Positions 51,506 through 59,777 of a stretch of DNA of 64,000 nucleotides are shown here, piece by piece. This DNA is from Pseudomonas sp. LBUM920 (GTDB taxonomy: Bacteria; Pseudomonadota; Gammaproteobacteria; Pseudomonadales; Pseudomonadaceae), in assembly GCF_003852315.1 (NCBI RefSeq), contig NZ_CP027762.1, forward strand, positions 4,011,501-4,075,500, read 5' to 3'. Under the pieces are notes generated by a model, which saw only the letters and a program-made list of their open reading frames with translations, ran no database searches and was not told where the DNA came from. A program made the position numbers and the translations under genes. Position 1 is the stretch's first letter. Every line of letters begins with the position of its first letter.

Positions 51506-53640
51506 GAGGCAGACGCCAGGGAGGTGACGGAAGCCGCGGCAGGCGCGCGGCGGTTGGAAATATCGGTGAAGCTGATGGTCACCAGCGCTTGCAGGTTGTA
51601 CTCGGTGGCCAGCTCGCGGAACGACAGCACCGCCAGCTCCAGTTCACCGCGCAACACCAGACGGCGCAGGCTGCGCCGCAGCTCCGGGTGCACCAACAAT
51701 ACCGCGCTGTTGACCTCGCGAGTGTTTTCACAGGCCTGGCGCAGTTGCGCGAGCAAGGCGCGGCTGACGTCTTCGGGGATCAATTCGCGCTGCGGCTCCT
51801 GACGACGCAGGGACGCGCGCAGTTGGTCTTCCAGGCCCGGCGCCAGCACCAGTGCACCGATGACGCGGTTACGGTCGGCGTACTGATGGCTGATCTGCCG
51901 CGCCAACGCCGCGCGCAAATGTTCGGCCAGCCGCCCGGCATCGGTCTCGCGGGCGCCCCACTCCACCATGGCTTCGAGCAAGGCGCGCTGATTGCGGATC
52001 GACACGCCTTCGCCGACCAACAGGCGCAAGGTCTCGGCAACACGCTGCAAGGGGACCAGGCGCAAGGCTTCCTTGACCAGTTCGCCATACGTGGCTTCGG
52101 TGCGTTCGAGCAGCAGCCGGGTTTCCTGGATGCCGAGGAAGTCGGCGGCATAGCGGCGCAGGCTGCGTTCCAGCACGCCGCGCAAGACTTCGTCGGGCAG
52201 CAGGAAACCGATGCCGGCGTTGCGCAGGGTCTCTTCGTGCTGGCGCTCGACCCAGTGGGCATTGCGGCCGTTGAGCGGTGAGTCGGCTTGCACGGTGGCG
52301 ATGTCCAGCAGTTGCACGTGCACCGGGTCGTCCTGCACAAGCAGGCAATTGATCGGCAGTTCGCCTTCGCTCACCGGCACGCCTTCCAGCGACACGCGGA
52401 AACTGCCCGGTGTGGCCTTGGCCTCCATGTAGATGCCCGGCACCGGCACATCCACGCCCAGGTCAGTACGGATGTCATGACACAGCGCTTCGACACGTTG
52501 GCGCAGCAACTGGCGCGGCGCGCTCTGGGACAGGCCGCTGCCAAGGGTGAGCAGCACGCGAGTATCGGGCAGCAGGTTGTCATCCAATTCTGCCTGCGCC
52601 TCGACCTCCGGCTCCGGGGGTTCGGCCAAGGCTTCGAGCTCGCCCTGGGGCTGGCGGGTGTGCCGGCGGTACATCACGAACGCTGCGCCGCCAAAGGCCG
52701 CGGACAAGCCGAGGAATACCCAGGTCGGAAAACCGGGCAACAGGCTGACGCCGATCATGATCAATGCCGTCAGGCCCAGTGCCCGGTAGCTGGCGCCCAG
52801 CTGCTTGATGATCTCGCTGCCCAGGTCGCCGGCTTCACCGTCGCTGTTGACCCGCGTGACCACCGTGCCCGCCGCCACCGAAATCAGCAGCGCCGGGATC
52901 TGTGCGATCAGGCCGTCGCCCACGGTCAGCAGCGAGTAGGTGTGCACCGCCACACCGAACGGCATGTCGCGCTCGATCATGCCGATCAGCATGCCGCCGA
53001 GCAGGTTGACCGCCAGAATCACCAGGCCGGCGATGGCGTCGCCTTTGACGAATTTCATCGCGCCGTCCATCGCGCCGAACATCTGGCTTTCGCGCTCCAG
53101 GCGCGAACGCCGGCGGCGCGCTTCGGCCTGGTCGATGTCGCCATTGCGCAGGTCGTTGTCGATGCTCATCTGCTTGCCGGGCATCGCGTCCAGGGTGAAG
53201 CGCGCAGCCACTTCGGCCACGCGTTCGGCGCCTTTGGTGATCACCACGAACTGCGCCACGGTGATGATCAAAAACACCACCATGCCGACCACGACTTGGC
53301 CGGCGATCACAAAATCACCGAAGGCCTTGACGATATGGCCGGCGTCGCCGTGCAGCAGGATCAAGCGGGTGGTGGTGATCGACAAGGACAAGCGAAACAG
53401 GGTGCTGAGCAGAATCAGCGGCGGCAGCGCGGAGAATTCCACGGAATGGCCGATGTAGAACGCAACGATCAGGATCAGGATGCTCAGGGCAATGTTGAGG
53501 CCGATCAGCATGTCCACCAGGTAGGTGGGCAGCGGGATGATCATCATCACAATTGCCATGAGCATGAACGCGACGATGATCACGTCGGTGCGCTGCGCCG
53601 CCATGCGCGCCAGGTTGTTCAGGCGGTTGAGGGCACTCAT
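51502..53640 (-). CDS. sctV: SctV, major export-gate protein
   Basis: 712 residues from ATG 53640 (MSALNRLNNLARMAAQRTDV). Eight membrane helices in the first 330 residues, the FHIPEP-type stretch VAEVAARFTLDAMPGKQMSIDNDLRNGDIDQAEARRRR intact, then the cytoplasmic nonameric ring domain. It is coupled by 4-nt overlaps to the TPR gene upstream and to the secretin downstream. Confidence 0.95.
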   Translation of the reverse strand: MSALNRLNNLARMAAQRTDVIIVAFMLMAIVMMIIPLPTYLVDMLIGLNIALSILILIVAFYIGHSVEFSALPPLILLSTLFRLSLSITTTRLILLHGDAGHIVKAFGDFVIAGQVVVGMVVFLIITVAQFVVITKGAERVAEVAARFTLDAMPGKQMSIDNDLRNGDIDQAEARRRRSRLERESQMFGAMDGAMKFVKGDAIAGLVILAVNLLGGMLIGMIERDMPFGVAVHTYSLLTVGDGLIAQIPALLISVAAGTVVTRVNSDGEAGDLGSEIIKQLGASYRALGLTALIMIGVSLLPGFPTWVFLGLSAAFGGAAFVMYRRHTRQPQGELEALAEPPEPEVEAQAELDDNLLPDTRVLLTLGSGLSQSAPRQLLRQRVEALCHDIRTDLGVDVPVPGIYMEAKATPGSFRVSLEGVPVSEGELPINCLLVQDDPVHVQLLDIATVQADSPLNGRNAHWVERQHEETLRNAGIGFLLPDEVLRGVLERSLRRYAADFLGIQETRLLLERTEATYGELVKEALRLVPLQRVAETLRLLVGEGVSIRNQRALLEAMVEWGARETDAGRLAEHLRAALARQISHQYADRNRVIGALVLAPGLEDQLRASLRRQEPQRELIPEDVSRALLAQLRQACENTREVNSAVLLVHPELRRSLRRLVLRGELELAVLSFRELATEYNLQALVTISFTDISNRRAPAAASVTSLASAS

Positions 53641-53972
53641 GCGCCGGCCCTGCGCGCAGCCAGGTAGCGTTTGAAGCACTGGCGCGCTTCGTCCTTGCGC
53701 TCGCCGTACCACAGCGCGCGGGCGCGCAGCAGCAACAGGCTGGCGGACTCGCCTTCCAGTGCCACCAACCGGTCGAGGGCACCCAGGGCGCGGGTGGCGT
53801 CGCCGCTGTCGGTGAACGCGAGCACCAGCGAGCGCAGCAGCACGCCGTCTTCGGGCGCGACGCTCACGGCGATCAGCAGCATCACCAGCGCACGCTGGGA
53901 CTGGCCGTTGCGCCGGTACAGCTCGCCAATGCCTTTGAGCAATTGCACGGCGTCGTCGTTATCGCGGGCCAT
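53637..53972 (-). CDS. Small TPR protein, SctY-like
   Basis: 111 residues, about three TPR-like helix pairs (DDAVQLLKGIGELYRRNGQSQRALVMLLIAVSVAPEDGVL; DATRALGALDRLVALEG; ERKDEARQCFKRYLAAR). Order before sctV mirrors yscX-yscY-yscV, where YscY is a TPR chaperone, and a TPR gene also lies next to rhizobial rhcV. Homology to YscY is not evident by eye. It overlaps the next upstream gene by 1 nt. Confidence 0.7.
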   Translation of the reverse strand: MARDNDDAVQLLKGIGELYRRNGQSQRALVMLLIAVSVAPEDGVLLRSLVLAFTDSGDATRALGALDRLVALEGESASLLLLRARALWYGERKDEARQCFKRYLAARRAGA

Positions 53973-54328
53973 CAGGCATGTACCTCCGAGCGTTGCTGTT
54001 CGAGGGTGCGGCGCATCTCGATCTCTTCGCTGATCAGGTCATGGGCCAGTTCCTTGATGTCCGTCTCGGCATCGAGGGACGGCAGGATGTGTTCCATCAC
54101 GTGTTCCAGCAGCTCCAGGGAGCGGGCGCTGCCGAACAGCAGGGAGTCAACGCCCGCGGCGCTGGTGAGTTCTTCGAGGTCACTGCGCAGCGAGCGGCGG
54201 GCTTGGGTCTTGCGGGTTTTGAGCACCGCTTCGAACGCAGTGGCCTGGCGTGAGTTGACCGGGCGAACGGCTTCGACGGGGGCGCTGCGTACGTCGCTGG
54301 GGATGAGCGGGCGGGGTTCGACTTTCAT
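53972..54328 (-). CDS. Small helical T3SS protein, SctX-like position
   Basis: 118 residues. Pro/Arg-rich N-terminus (MKVEPRPLIPSDVRSAPVEA), then helices ending LLEHVMEHILPSLDAETDIKELAHDLISEEIEMRR. No signal peptide or membrane helix. It is about the size of YscX (122) and precedes a YscY-sized TPR gene and sctV, as in Yersinia. The call rests on order; function otherwise unknown. Confidence 0.6.
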   Translation of the reverse strand: MKVEPRPLIPSDVRSAPVEAVRPVNSRQATAFEAVLKTRKTQARRSLRSDLEELTSAAGVDSLLFGSARSLELLEHVMEHILPSLDAETDIKELAHDLISEEIEMRRTLEQQRSEVHA

Positions 54329-54405
54329 GCGTGGGCCTGCGAGCAGCGTTTATGGCTGGATAGGTGCTCCGACCCAGGACTTCCAGCGCCTGACAGATAG
54401 CTTTC

Positions 54406-54720
54406 GCGGGCAAGCCCGCTCCCACAGTTGGGCGTGGGGGTGTCAGGTTGAACTGGGTTGGCCGGGAGAACGCCATCGCGAGCAAGCCCGCTCCCACAGT
54501 TGGGCGTGGGGGTGTCAGGTTGAACTGGGTTGGCCGGGAGAACGCCATCGCGAGCAAGCCCGCTCCCACAGTTGGGCGTGGGGGTGTCAGGTTGAACTGG
54601 GTTGGCCGGGAGAACGCCATCGCGGGCAAGCCCGCTCCCACATTTGAATGGCGTGGCGGCGGGTTGAATTGGGTTGGCGGGGGGGACGCCATCGCAGGCA
54701 AGCCACGTCCCACGGGTGGG
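54406..54720. repeat. Second tandem array, four 72-bp REP-bearing units
   Basis: Units start at 54406, 54478, 54550 and 54622, with a partial fifth from 54694. REP core GCAAGCCCGCTCCCACA is followed by GTTGGGCGTGGGGG, GTCAGGTTGAACTGGGTTGGCCGG and CGCCATC. Period and layout equal the array at 49141 although the filler differs. It separates sctD from the X-Y-V-C2 genes. Frames through it are artefacts. Confidence 0.93.
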
Positions 54721-54743
54721 TTGGGTGCGTTCCATGGGGCGAC

Positions 54744-55628
54744 TCATAAGGTGAAGGTGAAGCGCTCTTCGCCGCGGGCGAGGATCACTTGGTTGTTCTC
54801 GATGCGCTCCAGCACCCAGTTGTCCGCCAGGGGCGCGCCGGGGTACAGGCGCTTGCCGCTGTCGTTGATCACGTAGGGGTTGGTGCCGAACCACACGGCC
54901 TGGAAGCGCACACGCGGGCGTGCGGCGTCGGCGCGTACGCTGACGCGAGGGTTGAGGACGATCTGTTGGCCGTAACGTTCATCGAAGGCTTGTTGCAGGG
55001 CCAGCCACTGAGGTTTTTGCGACTGTTCGAAGCTGCCGACGGCACTGAGCTGGCCGTTGGCGTCAGTGACCTTTATAGCTTCCAGATGGGCAGCCTGGAG
55101 TTGCTGCTCCAGCCAGGTTTTGGCGTGTTCACGCGACGGTTTTTTCAGCGCAGGCACCTGCGCCGCGACCGCGGTGTGAATGAGCGGCGTGTCGTTGCGC
55201 ACCGCCAGCGCACCCGCACACAAAAACAGCAGGACGATCGCGACAATCCAGGGCGTGAATGTGCGTGTGGCGTCCGAAGGTTTTTCTGCCCCCTCAGGCG
55301 AGGCCAGGCTTACTCCCGCCGTGCCGATACGCAGCTGCAAAGGCAGTCGCGCACGATGGCCGCTGCCTTGGGGAATACGCACATTGTTGCCAAGCACAAC
55401 ATCGCCGCCCAAGGCTTCGACTGCCACCTGGCCACCCTCAAACCGCAGGCGCAGGTGCAGGCCGGCGATGCCGGGATCGCTGAGTACCAGGTCGGCCGCG
55501 AGGTCCGCGCCGAGGATGTAGACAGGCTGGTCGAGCACCAGGGAACTGCCCTGATGCAAACCGCTGGTCACAGTCAGGGTCGGTGCGCCAATACCAGCGA
55601 CCGGACCCAAGGAAATCAAGGCTGTCAT
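54744..55628 (-). CDS. sctD: SctD, outer inner-membrane ring protein
   Basis: 294 residues from ATG 55628; an ATG 8 codons upstream is possible. N-terminal FHA-like domain (LTVTSGLHQGSSLVLDQPVYILGADLAADLVLSDPGIAGLHLRLRF), one membrane helix near 131-146 (WIVAIVLLFLCAGALAV), then a periplasmic ring domain ending FTFTL. Counterpart of the y4yQ-type rhizobial protein by position. Shorter than PrgH/YscD (390-420), as in Rhc systems. Confidence 0.82.
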   Translation of the reverse strand: MTALISLGPVAGIGAPTLTVTSGLHQGSSLVLDQPVYILGADLAADLVLSDPGIAGLHLRLRFEGGQVAVEALGGDVVLGNNVRIPQGSGHRARLPLQLRIGTAGVSLASPEGAEKPSDATRTFTPWIVAIVLLFLCAGALAVRNDTPLIHTAVAAQVPALKKPSREHAKTWLEQQLQAAHLEAIKVTDANGQLSAVGSFEQSQKPQWLALQQAFDERYGQQIVLNPRVSVRADAARPRVRFQAVWFGTNPYVINDSGKRLYPGAPLADNWVLERIENNQVILARGEERFTFTL

Positions 55629-55696
55629 GTTCGGGTTTGCCCCCTTGAGCATGTGCAACGGGGTCAACAATCAGAAGGTGAAAACACTCAGCAGGT

Positions 55697-55724
55697 AAAC
55701 GGGCAGCGCCGGCGCCGCCCGTTT
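55697..55724 (-). terminator. Hairpin between the 53-aa gene and sctD
   Basis: AAACGGGC (55697-55704) and GCCCGTTT (55717-55724) enclose a GC-rich 12-nt centre that pairs further. In the leftward direction it ends in TTT. It lies 7 nt after the small gene's stop and could end most transcripts there. Confidence 0.6.
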
Positions 55725-55731
55725 TGGCGAA

Positions 55732-55893
55732 TCAGTTCTGCGGACGCTGTTTGGTGGCGTCGAGCTCCGCTTTTTTCGCGGTGCTGATTTCAGTGATCTT
55801 GGCCGACTTCTCGATAGCCATGTTGAAGGTCGCTTCCATCTTCGCGATAGCGTCGTCGGCGCCGCCGGCTTTTACTGGTGGGACATCAGCCAT
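55732..55893 (-). CDS. Small T3SS protein, candidate needle/pilus subunit
   Basis: 53 residues (MADVPPVKAGGADDAIAKME, ending KKAELDATKQRPQN), ATG at 55893 with a near-ideal AAGGAG site. No signal, no Cys, no Trp; a Pro/Gly-rich head and one long helix, like HrpA/NopA-class pilins or SctF needles, which are 55-85 residues and leave by the T3SS. It starts the sctD operon and is followed by a hairpin that would let it be made in excess. No other convincing SctF was found. An ungated early substrate of another type is possible. Confidence 0.65.
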   Translation of the reverse strand: MADVPPVKAGGADDAIAKMEATFNMAIEKSAKITEISTAKKAELDATKQRPQN

Positions 55894-56493
55894 GTTCATC
55901 TCCTTGCATCGATAGGGAAGTTATTCAGTTGCGCAACAGCAAGCTGAAAGTATGCAAACCGGTGAATGCCCAAAACGTCAGACAGTGAGCCTTCGAACCG
56001 TCGTTGGTTTGCATGGGACCCATACTACTCACGATCAAAACGCCTTCGCTGTGAAAGCTTGTGAAACGTTTCGCTGACAGGGTGTGAAAGGTTTGGCTCA
56101 ACCTGGCAGTGAGAAAAACTCATGCATCTTGGGCCGTGGAACTTTTTTCAAAAAATACACACACGCAAAAAGCCCAGTGTTTGCGGGCCTTTCGCAGCAT
56201 AATTTGGACAGTTTTCGAACTTCCAGCCCGTGGTTGAGTGTTCGATCCGGGACGTTATCAGCGCTATTTTCGCGACGACTTCACATTTTTCGCTAATAGC
56301 CTTTTGCCCAACTTTGCGGATATTTCCATTTGTAACAAAAGCGACTTGATCATCGCGTTTGATAGCTCGGCGCGAGTGGCCTTAATGCCCGCGAGCAACT
56401 AATTGCCTGCGCCGAATTAGTACAGCTGCACTAATAGCCGAAATCGTTAGTGCGCAGGTCCTGATATATGAAAGAACTTCCAGGTGATCATTT
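55894..56493. promoter_or_regulatory. AT-richer divergent control region with shared motif and ATTAGT/ACTAAT boxes
   Basis: 600 bp without a credible gene between the 53-aa gene and the second HrpK-like gene. CTGTGAAAGCTTGTG (56049-56063) is identical to 34819-34833, and GGTGTGAAA (56081-56089) is the complement of TTTCACACC there; GTGAAA occurs three times in 40 bp. Further on, ATTAGT (56415-56420) and ACTAAT (56429-56434) flank a CAGCTG centre, nested in CCTGCGC (56405-56411) and GCGCAGG (56451-56457). Confidence 0.6.
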
Positions 56494-59400
56494 ATGCCAG
56501 CGATCCCAAGTAGTCGTGACCCTGTTGACACCCCGGGCACAGACGGCTCGCAGAAAAAATTCGAAACCGCGTTGTTCACGGCCGTCAACCAGCCGACGTT
56601 CGATCCGTCGAAGATCCGCGGCCCTTCGATTCCCCTGCCCTATCAGAATGTGCAGGCGCCGGTGAACAACAGCATCACCTATACGCCACTGGGCAGTGAC
56701 AAGCCGGTAACCCTCAAGCAAATCGACAACCCCCGGCTCTACGAGAAACTGGTCGACCAATACAATGCACAACAGGCCGACGCCAGCGTCGAAAAAAACC
56801 TCGCCGACAGCAAGGCCGCCGGGTACACCGAAGCCGACGCCAGTACCGTGGCGCCGGGGCTGGGCAACTACAAGGCGATTGGCAGCACGACGGAATTGGG
56901 CCCGGGCCTGATCCGATACGAAACCACGTCCGGTGACAAGATCGTGGTCAGCCAGAAACAAACCCCGACGTTGTTTGCCCAGGTCAGCGGCGACTCGAGC
57001 AAAATGTTCGCCATCAACGCCAGCCAGGCCGAAGGCTATCGCTTGGCCGGAACCAACGAAACCATGGACCCGGCGGCCAACATCGGCGCACCCGAGGAAG
57101 TCGGGCCGGGCCTGATTCGCTATAACACCGCTTCCGGCGACAAAGTCATTGTGTCCCAGGACATCACCCCCGCCCTGTACGACCAAGTGGCCAAGCTGTA
57201 TGCCGGCACCACTGGCGCGGCCGGCGCCTCGGACACCTCGTGGATCGACACCTCGTCGTTCGGCGTCTCCGGCGCCAAGGACTGGGACACGATTACCGGT
57301 AACACCAGCGGTACGCCAACCAAGGAAGAACTCGACCTGAACCGCCCGCGCGCCGCTGCGCAATTGCTCTCGCAAAACTGGGATGCCTGGGGCCTGCATG
57401 GTGCGCCGATTGACTTCGCCAACCCGCCCACGAGCCTGCCGCCCGAAGCCCAGGCGGTGCTCAAATACGTGGCCAGCAGCCCGAACCTGATGGCCGCGCT
57501 GGACAGCGGCGGTCGCGGTAAAGCCGACAACGTGATCACCCATTCCGACGTCGACCACTTTATCGACAACGCCAACAAGGACCTTGGCGCGGCGTCGAAA
57601 TCCTTCGCCAGTTTCATGGGCAGCAAGCCCGGCGAACTGGCCACCGCCAACGCCAAGTCCGCCGCCATCGTGATGGCCAACGAGAGCCTGGTCGCAAGTT
57701 CGGGCACTGCGATGCGCCCAGGCGATAACCAGCGCAGCAACGACGGCATGATTCGCCCCGACAACCTGGAGGCGCTGGGCAGTGATTCGGCCTTGAGCAA
57801 CGAACTAACGGGTGCTGCGGCCATGTGGTCCAGGCCCGGCATGTTCCACGCGCTGGAAACCGGTGGCGACAACCCGGCGACCGGCAAGTCGGACAACATC
57901 GGTACGCGCGACAACATCGGCGCGTGGCTGGAAAAACAGGCGCCGAAAACCGACAGCGACACGCTGACCTTCCTCGACGGTGCCGCCACCCGCGATGCCG
58001 TGGCCGGTGTCGACACCTCCAAGCTGACCGCCGACATTCTGGCCAACCCGCAGAACTACAGTGGCGCACAAAAGGCTGCGGTGCTGGTGCAACTGACCGA
58101 TGCGCAGACGCGCCTGCTGGTCAGCGACTACGTGCCCCATGCCGGTTTGATGGACAAGTACACCTCGCCGAACTGGGGCCTGAACCCCAACGAGGACAAG
58201 ATCAAGGCGCAGTTGCAGAGCGGCATCGAGACCCTGTCGGCGGACCCGGATGTGCAGAGCTTTCTGCAGAACAACCGCGGCCCGGCACTCAGCGACATCG
58301 TCAGCAGCGACCCGACCATGAAGGTCGCCCTGCAGAACTACTTCGCCGATGGCATCGAGTCGGGCAAGAACCTCAACGACAACCTCAATGCCAAGGATCA
58401 GAACGGCAAGCAGATCGACATGGGCATGGGCCTGCAAAACGCCGCCAACGATGCAACCATCGCCAACCTGGCACTGGGCGGCAACGGCCATGTCGACTTG
58501 AGCAAAGTCGCCGCCAACGCCGGGCAAAGTGACGCGATCCAGAGCTACTACAAGAACGAACTGGTCACCGGCAAAGCTTTCACCGACGCCGTGGCCGGTG
58601 GCATGGACCCGACCGTGGCGGCCAGCAGTTTTGCGGCCAGCGCCGCGTCGGCCCAGGCCTTCCTCGGGGACAAGGCCACAGCAGACGACGCCGCGACCTT
58701 GCAGGTTAATTTCAACGAAAACCTCAGCGATGCCCTGCTCGGCGGCGCGACCACCGACACCCTCAATGTGACGCTGGGCGATGGCAAAGGCAATTTTGAC
58801 GAGGCCAAAGTCACCGCCGCGATCAACGATGCCCAGCAGAAAAACCCCGAGATGTTTGTCACCGCCGATGGCGGCAAGATCGACCCGGCACAAGTGGTGT
58901 CGATGCTGCGCTCGGTGTGGGACATCGGTCGCCAGGGCAACAAGATTGCCGACGCCTTGCCCAAGGCCATCGAAGGCATGAAGTTCGGGGATGTGAGCCC
59001 GGCGTTCAAGCAAGGCCTGCTGCACATCGGCAGCGCGGTGTTGATGAGCGGCGTGCTGATGGCGCGTTCGGCCAACGGCAGCAATACGCCGGTGGCGGAC
59101 GCCAACCGCGTGTCGGCGGGGCTGCAATTCGCCGGTCTGTTGCTGGAAGGCGGCACCAAGTACGCCAAGGAAGCCGGTTACGGGGTGACCTGGGTCAACC
59201 GTCCGGACGGCGGCACCATCGGCGACTTCCCGGGCAAGGTGCCGGTGGGCAAAGGCCCGTTGTCAGCCGAACAGATCGCCAATATCGGCGCGGCGGGCAA
59301 GATCATCGGTTCGGCCGGTGGGATCATCGGCGGCGTGATCGGGATTATCGGCGGTGTCGATTCCCTGAAGAAAGGTGACTACCTCACCGGCAGTTTCTCG

Positions 59401-59709
59401 GTGGCCACCGGCGTACTCGGCACGGGCGCGGCCGTCGCCGGCCTGGTGGAAGCCGGCGCCGGCTTGTATGGCGCCACTGAGATCGGCGCAGTGGCCGGCA
59501 CCATCAGCGGCATCCTCGGCGGGGCCACGGCGATCCTCGGCGGGATCGGCAGCGCGTTTCTGCCGTTCGCCCTGGCCGATGCCCACGGCAAGGCGCAAGA
59601 CGCGTTCTACGGTCAACTGGCGCCGGTGCTGCAGCAATACGGTTTGACCGGCGGCCCGACCATGGACGGCGATTACCCCGCCGACCCGATCCCCGCCATC
59701 AACACCTGA
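56494..59709 (+). CDS. HrpK/NopX(HrpF)-like T3SS translocator
   Basis: 1071 residues from ATG 56494 (AGGTGAT site). Modules sharing GPGLIRY...SGDKIVVSQ..TP.L occur at about 62-90, 130-164 and 197-233. Around 285-365 lies the segment SQNWDAWGLHGAPIDF, LPPEAQAVLKYVASSPNLMA, ITHSDVDHFIDNANKDL, typical of the NopX/HrpF/HrpK family. Several EF-hand-like Asp/Gly loops follow. Glycine-zipper hydrophobic segments at about 935-960, 980-990 and 1005-1028 suit pore insertion. It is the probable translocator, opposite in direction to the apparatus. Related to the protein at 34916. Confidence 0.8.
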   Translation: MPAIPSSRDPVDTPGTDGSQKKFETALFTAVNQPTFDPSKIRGPSIPLPYQNVQAPVNNSITYTPLGSDKPVTLKQIDNPRLYEKLVDQYNAQQADASVEKNLADSKAAGYTEADASTVAPGLGNYKAIGSTTELGPGLIRYETTSGDKIVVSQKQTPTLFAQVSGDSSKMFAINASQAEGYRLAGTNETMDPAANIGAPEEVGPGLIRYNTASGDKVIVSQDITPALYDQVAKLYAGTTGAAGASDTSWIDTSSFGVSGAKDWDTITGNTSGTPTKEELDLNRPRAAAQLLSQNWDAWGLHGAPIDFANPPTSLPPEAQAVLKYVASSPNLMAALDSGGRGKADNVITHSDVDHFIDNANKDLGAASKSFASFMGSKPGELATANAKSAAIVMANESLVASSGTAMRPGDNQRSNDGMIRPDNLEALGSDSALSNELTGAAAMWSRPGMFHALETGGDNPATGKSDNIGTRDNIGAWLEKQAPKTDSDTLTFLDGAATRDAVAGVDTSKLTADILANPQNYSGAQKAAVLVQLTDAQTRLLVSDYVPHAGLMDKYTSPNWGLNPNEDKIKAQLQSGIETLSADPDVQSFLQNNRGPALSDIVSSDPTMKVALQNYFADGIESGKNLNDNLNAKDQNGKQIDMGMGLQNAANDATIANLALGGNGHVDLSKVAANAGQSDAIQSYYKNELVTGKAFTDAVAGGMDPTVAASSFAASAASAQAFLGDKATADDAATLQVNFNENLSDALLGGATTDTLNVTLGDGKGNFDEAKVTAAINDAQQKNPEMFVTADGGKIDPAQVVSMLRSVWDIGRQGNKIADALPKAIEGMKFGDVSPAFKQGLLHIGSAVLMSGVLMARSANGSNTPVADANRVSAGLQFAGLLLEGGTKYAKEAGYGVTWVNRPDGGTIGDFPGKVPVGKGPLSAEQIANIGAAGKIIGSAGGIIGGVIGIIGGVDSLKKGDYLTGSFSVATGVLGTGAAVAGLVEAGAGLYGATEIGAVAGTISGILGGATAILGGIGSAFLPFALADAHGKAQDAFYGQLAPVLQQYGLTGGPTMDGDYPADPIPAINT

Positions 59710-59719
59710 CCTCCCCCGA

Positions 59720-59751
59720 CAGCCTGGCGCAAACGCAGCTGCGCCGGGCTG
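59720..59751 (+). terminator. Terminator after the second HrpK-like gene
   Basis: CAGCCTGGCGCA (59720-59731) pairs with TGCGCCGGGCTG (59740-59751) with one T-G mismatch and an 8-nt loop, followed by TTT. It lies 10 nt after the stop and before the small regulator gene. Confidence 0.65.
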
Positions 59752-59777
59752 TTTCCCACGCCTAAAGGTTCAATGAC

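Noticed and set aside
54180..54894. Repeat-bearing frames over the second array
   Set aside because: Same 72-bp artefact, overlapping real sctD and the SctX-like gene.
57805..59127. 440-residue minus-strand frame within the second HrpK-like gene
   Set aside because: Antisense shadow with His/Arg/Gly-rich composition and no start signal.
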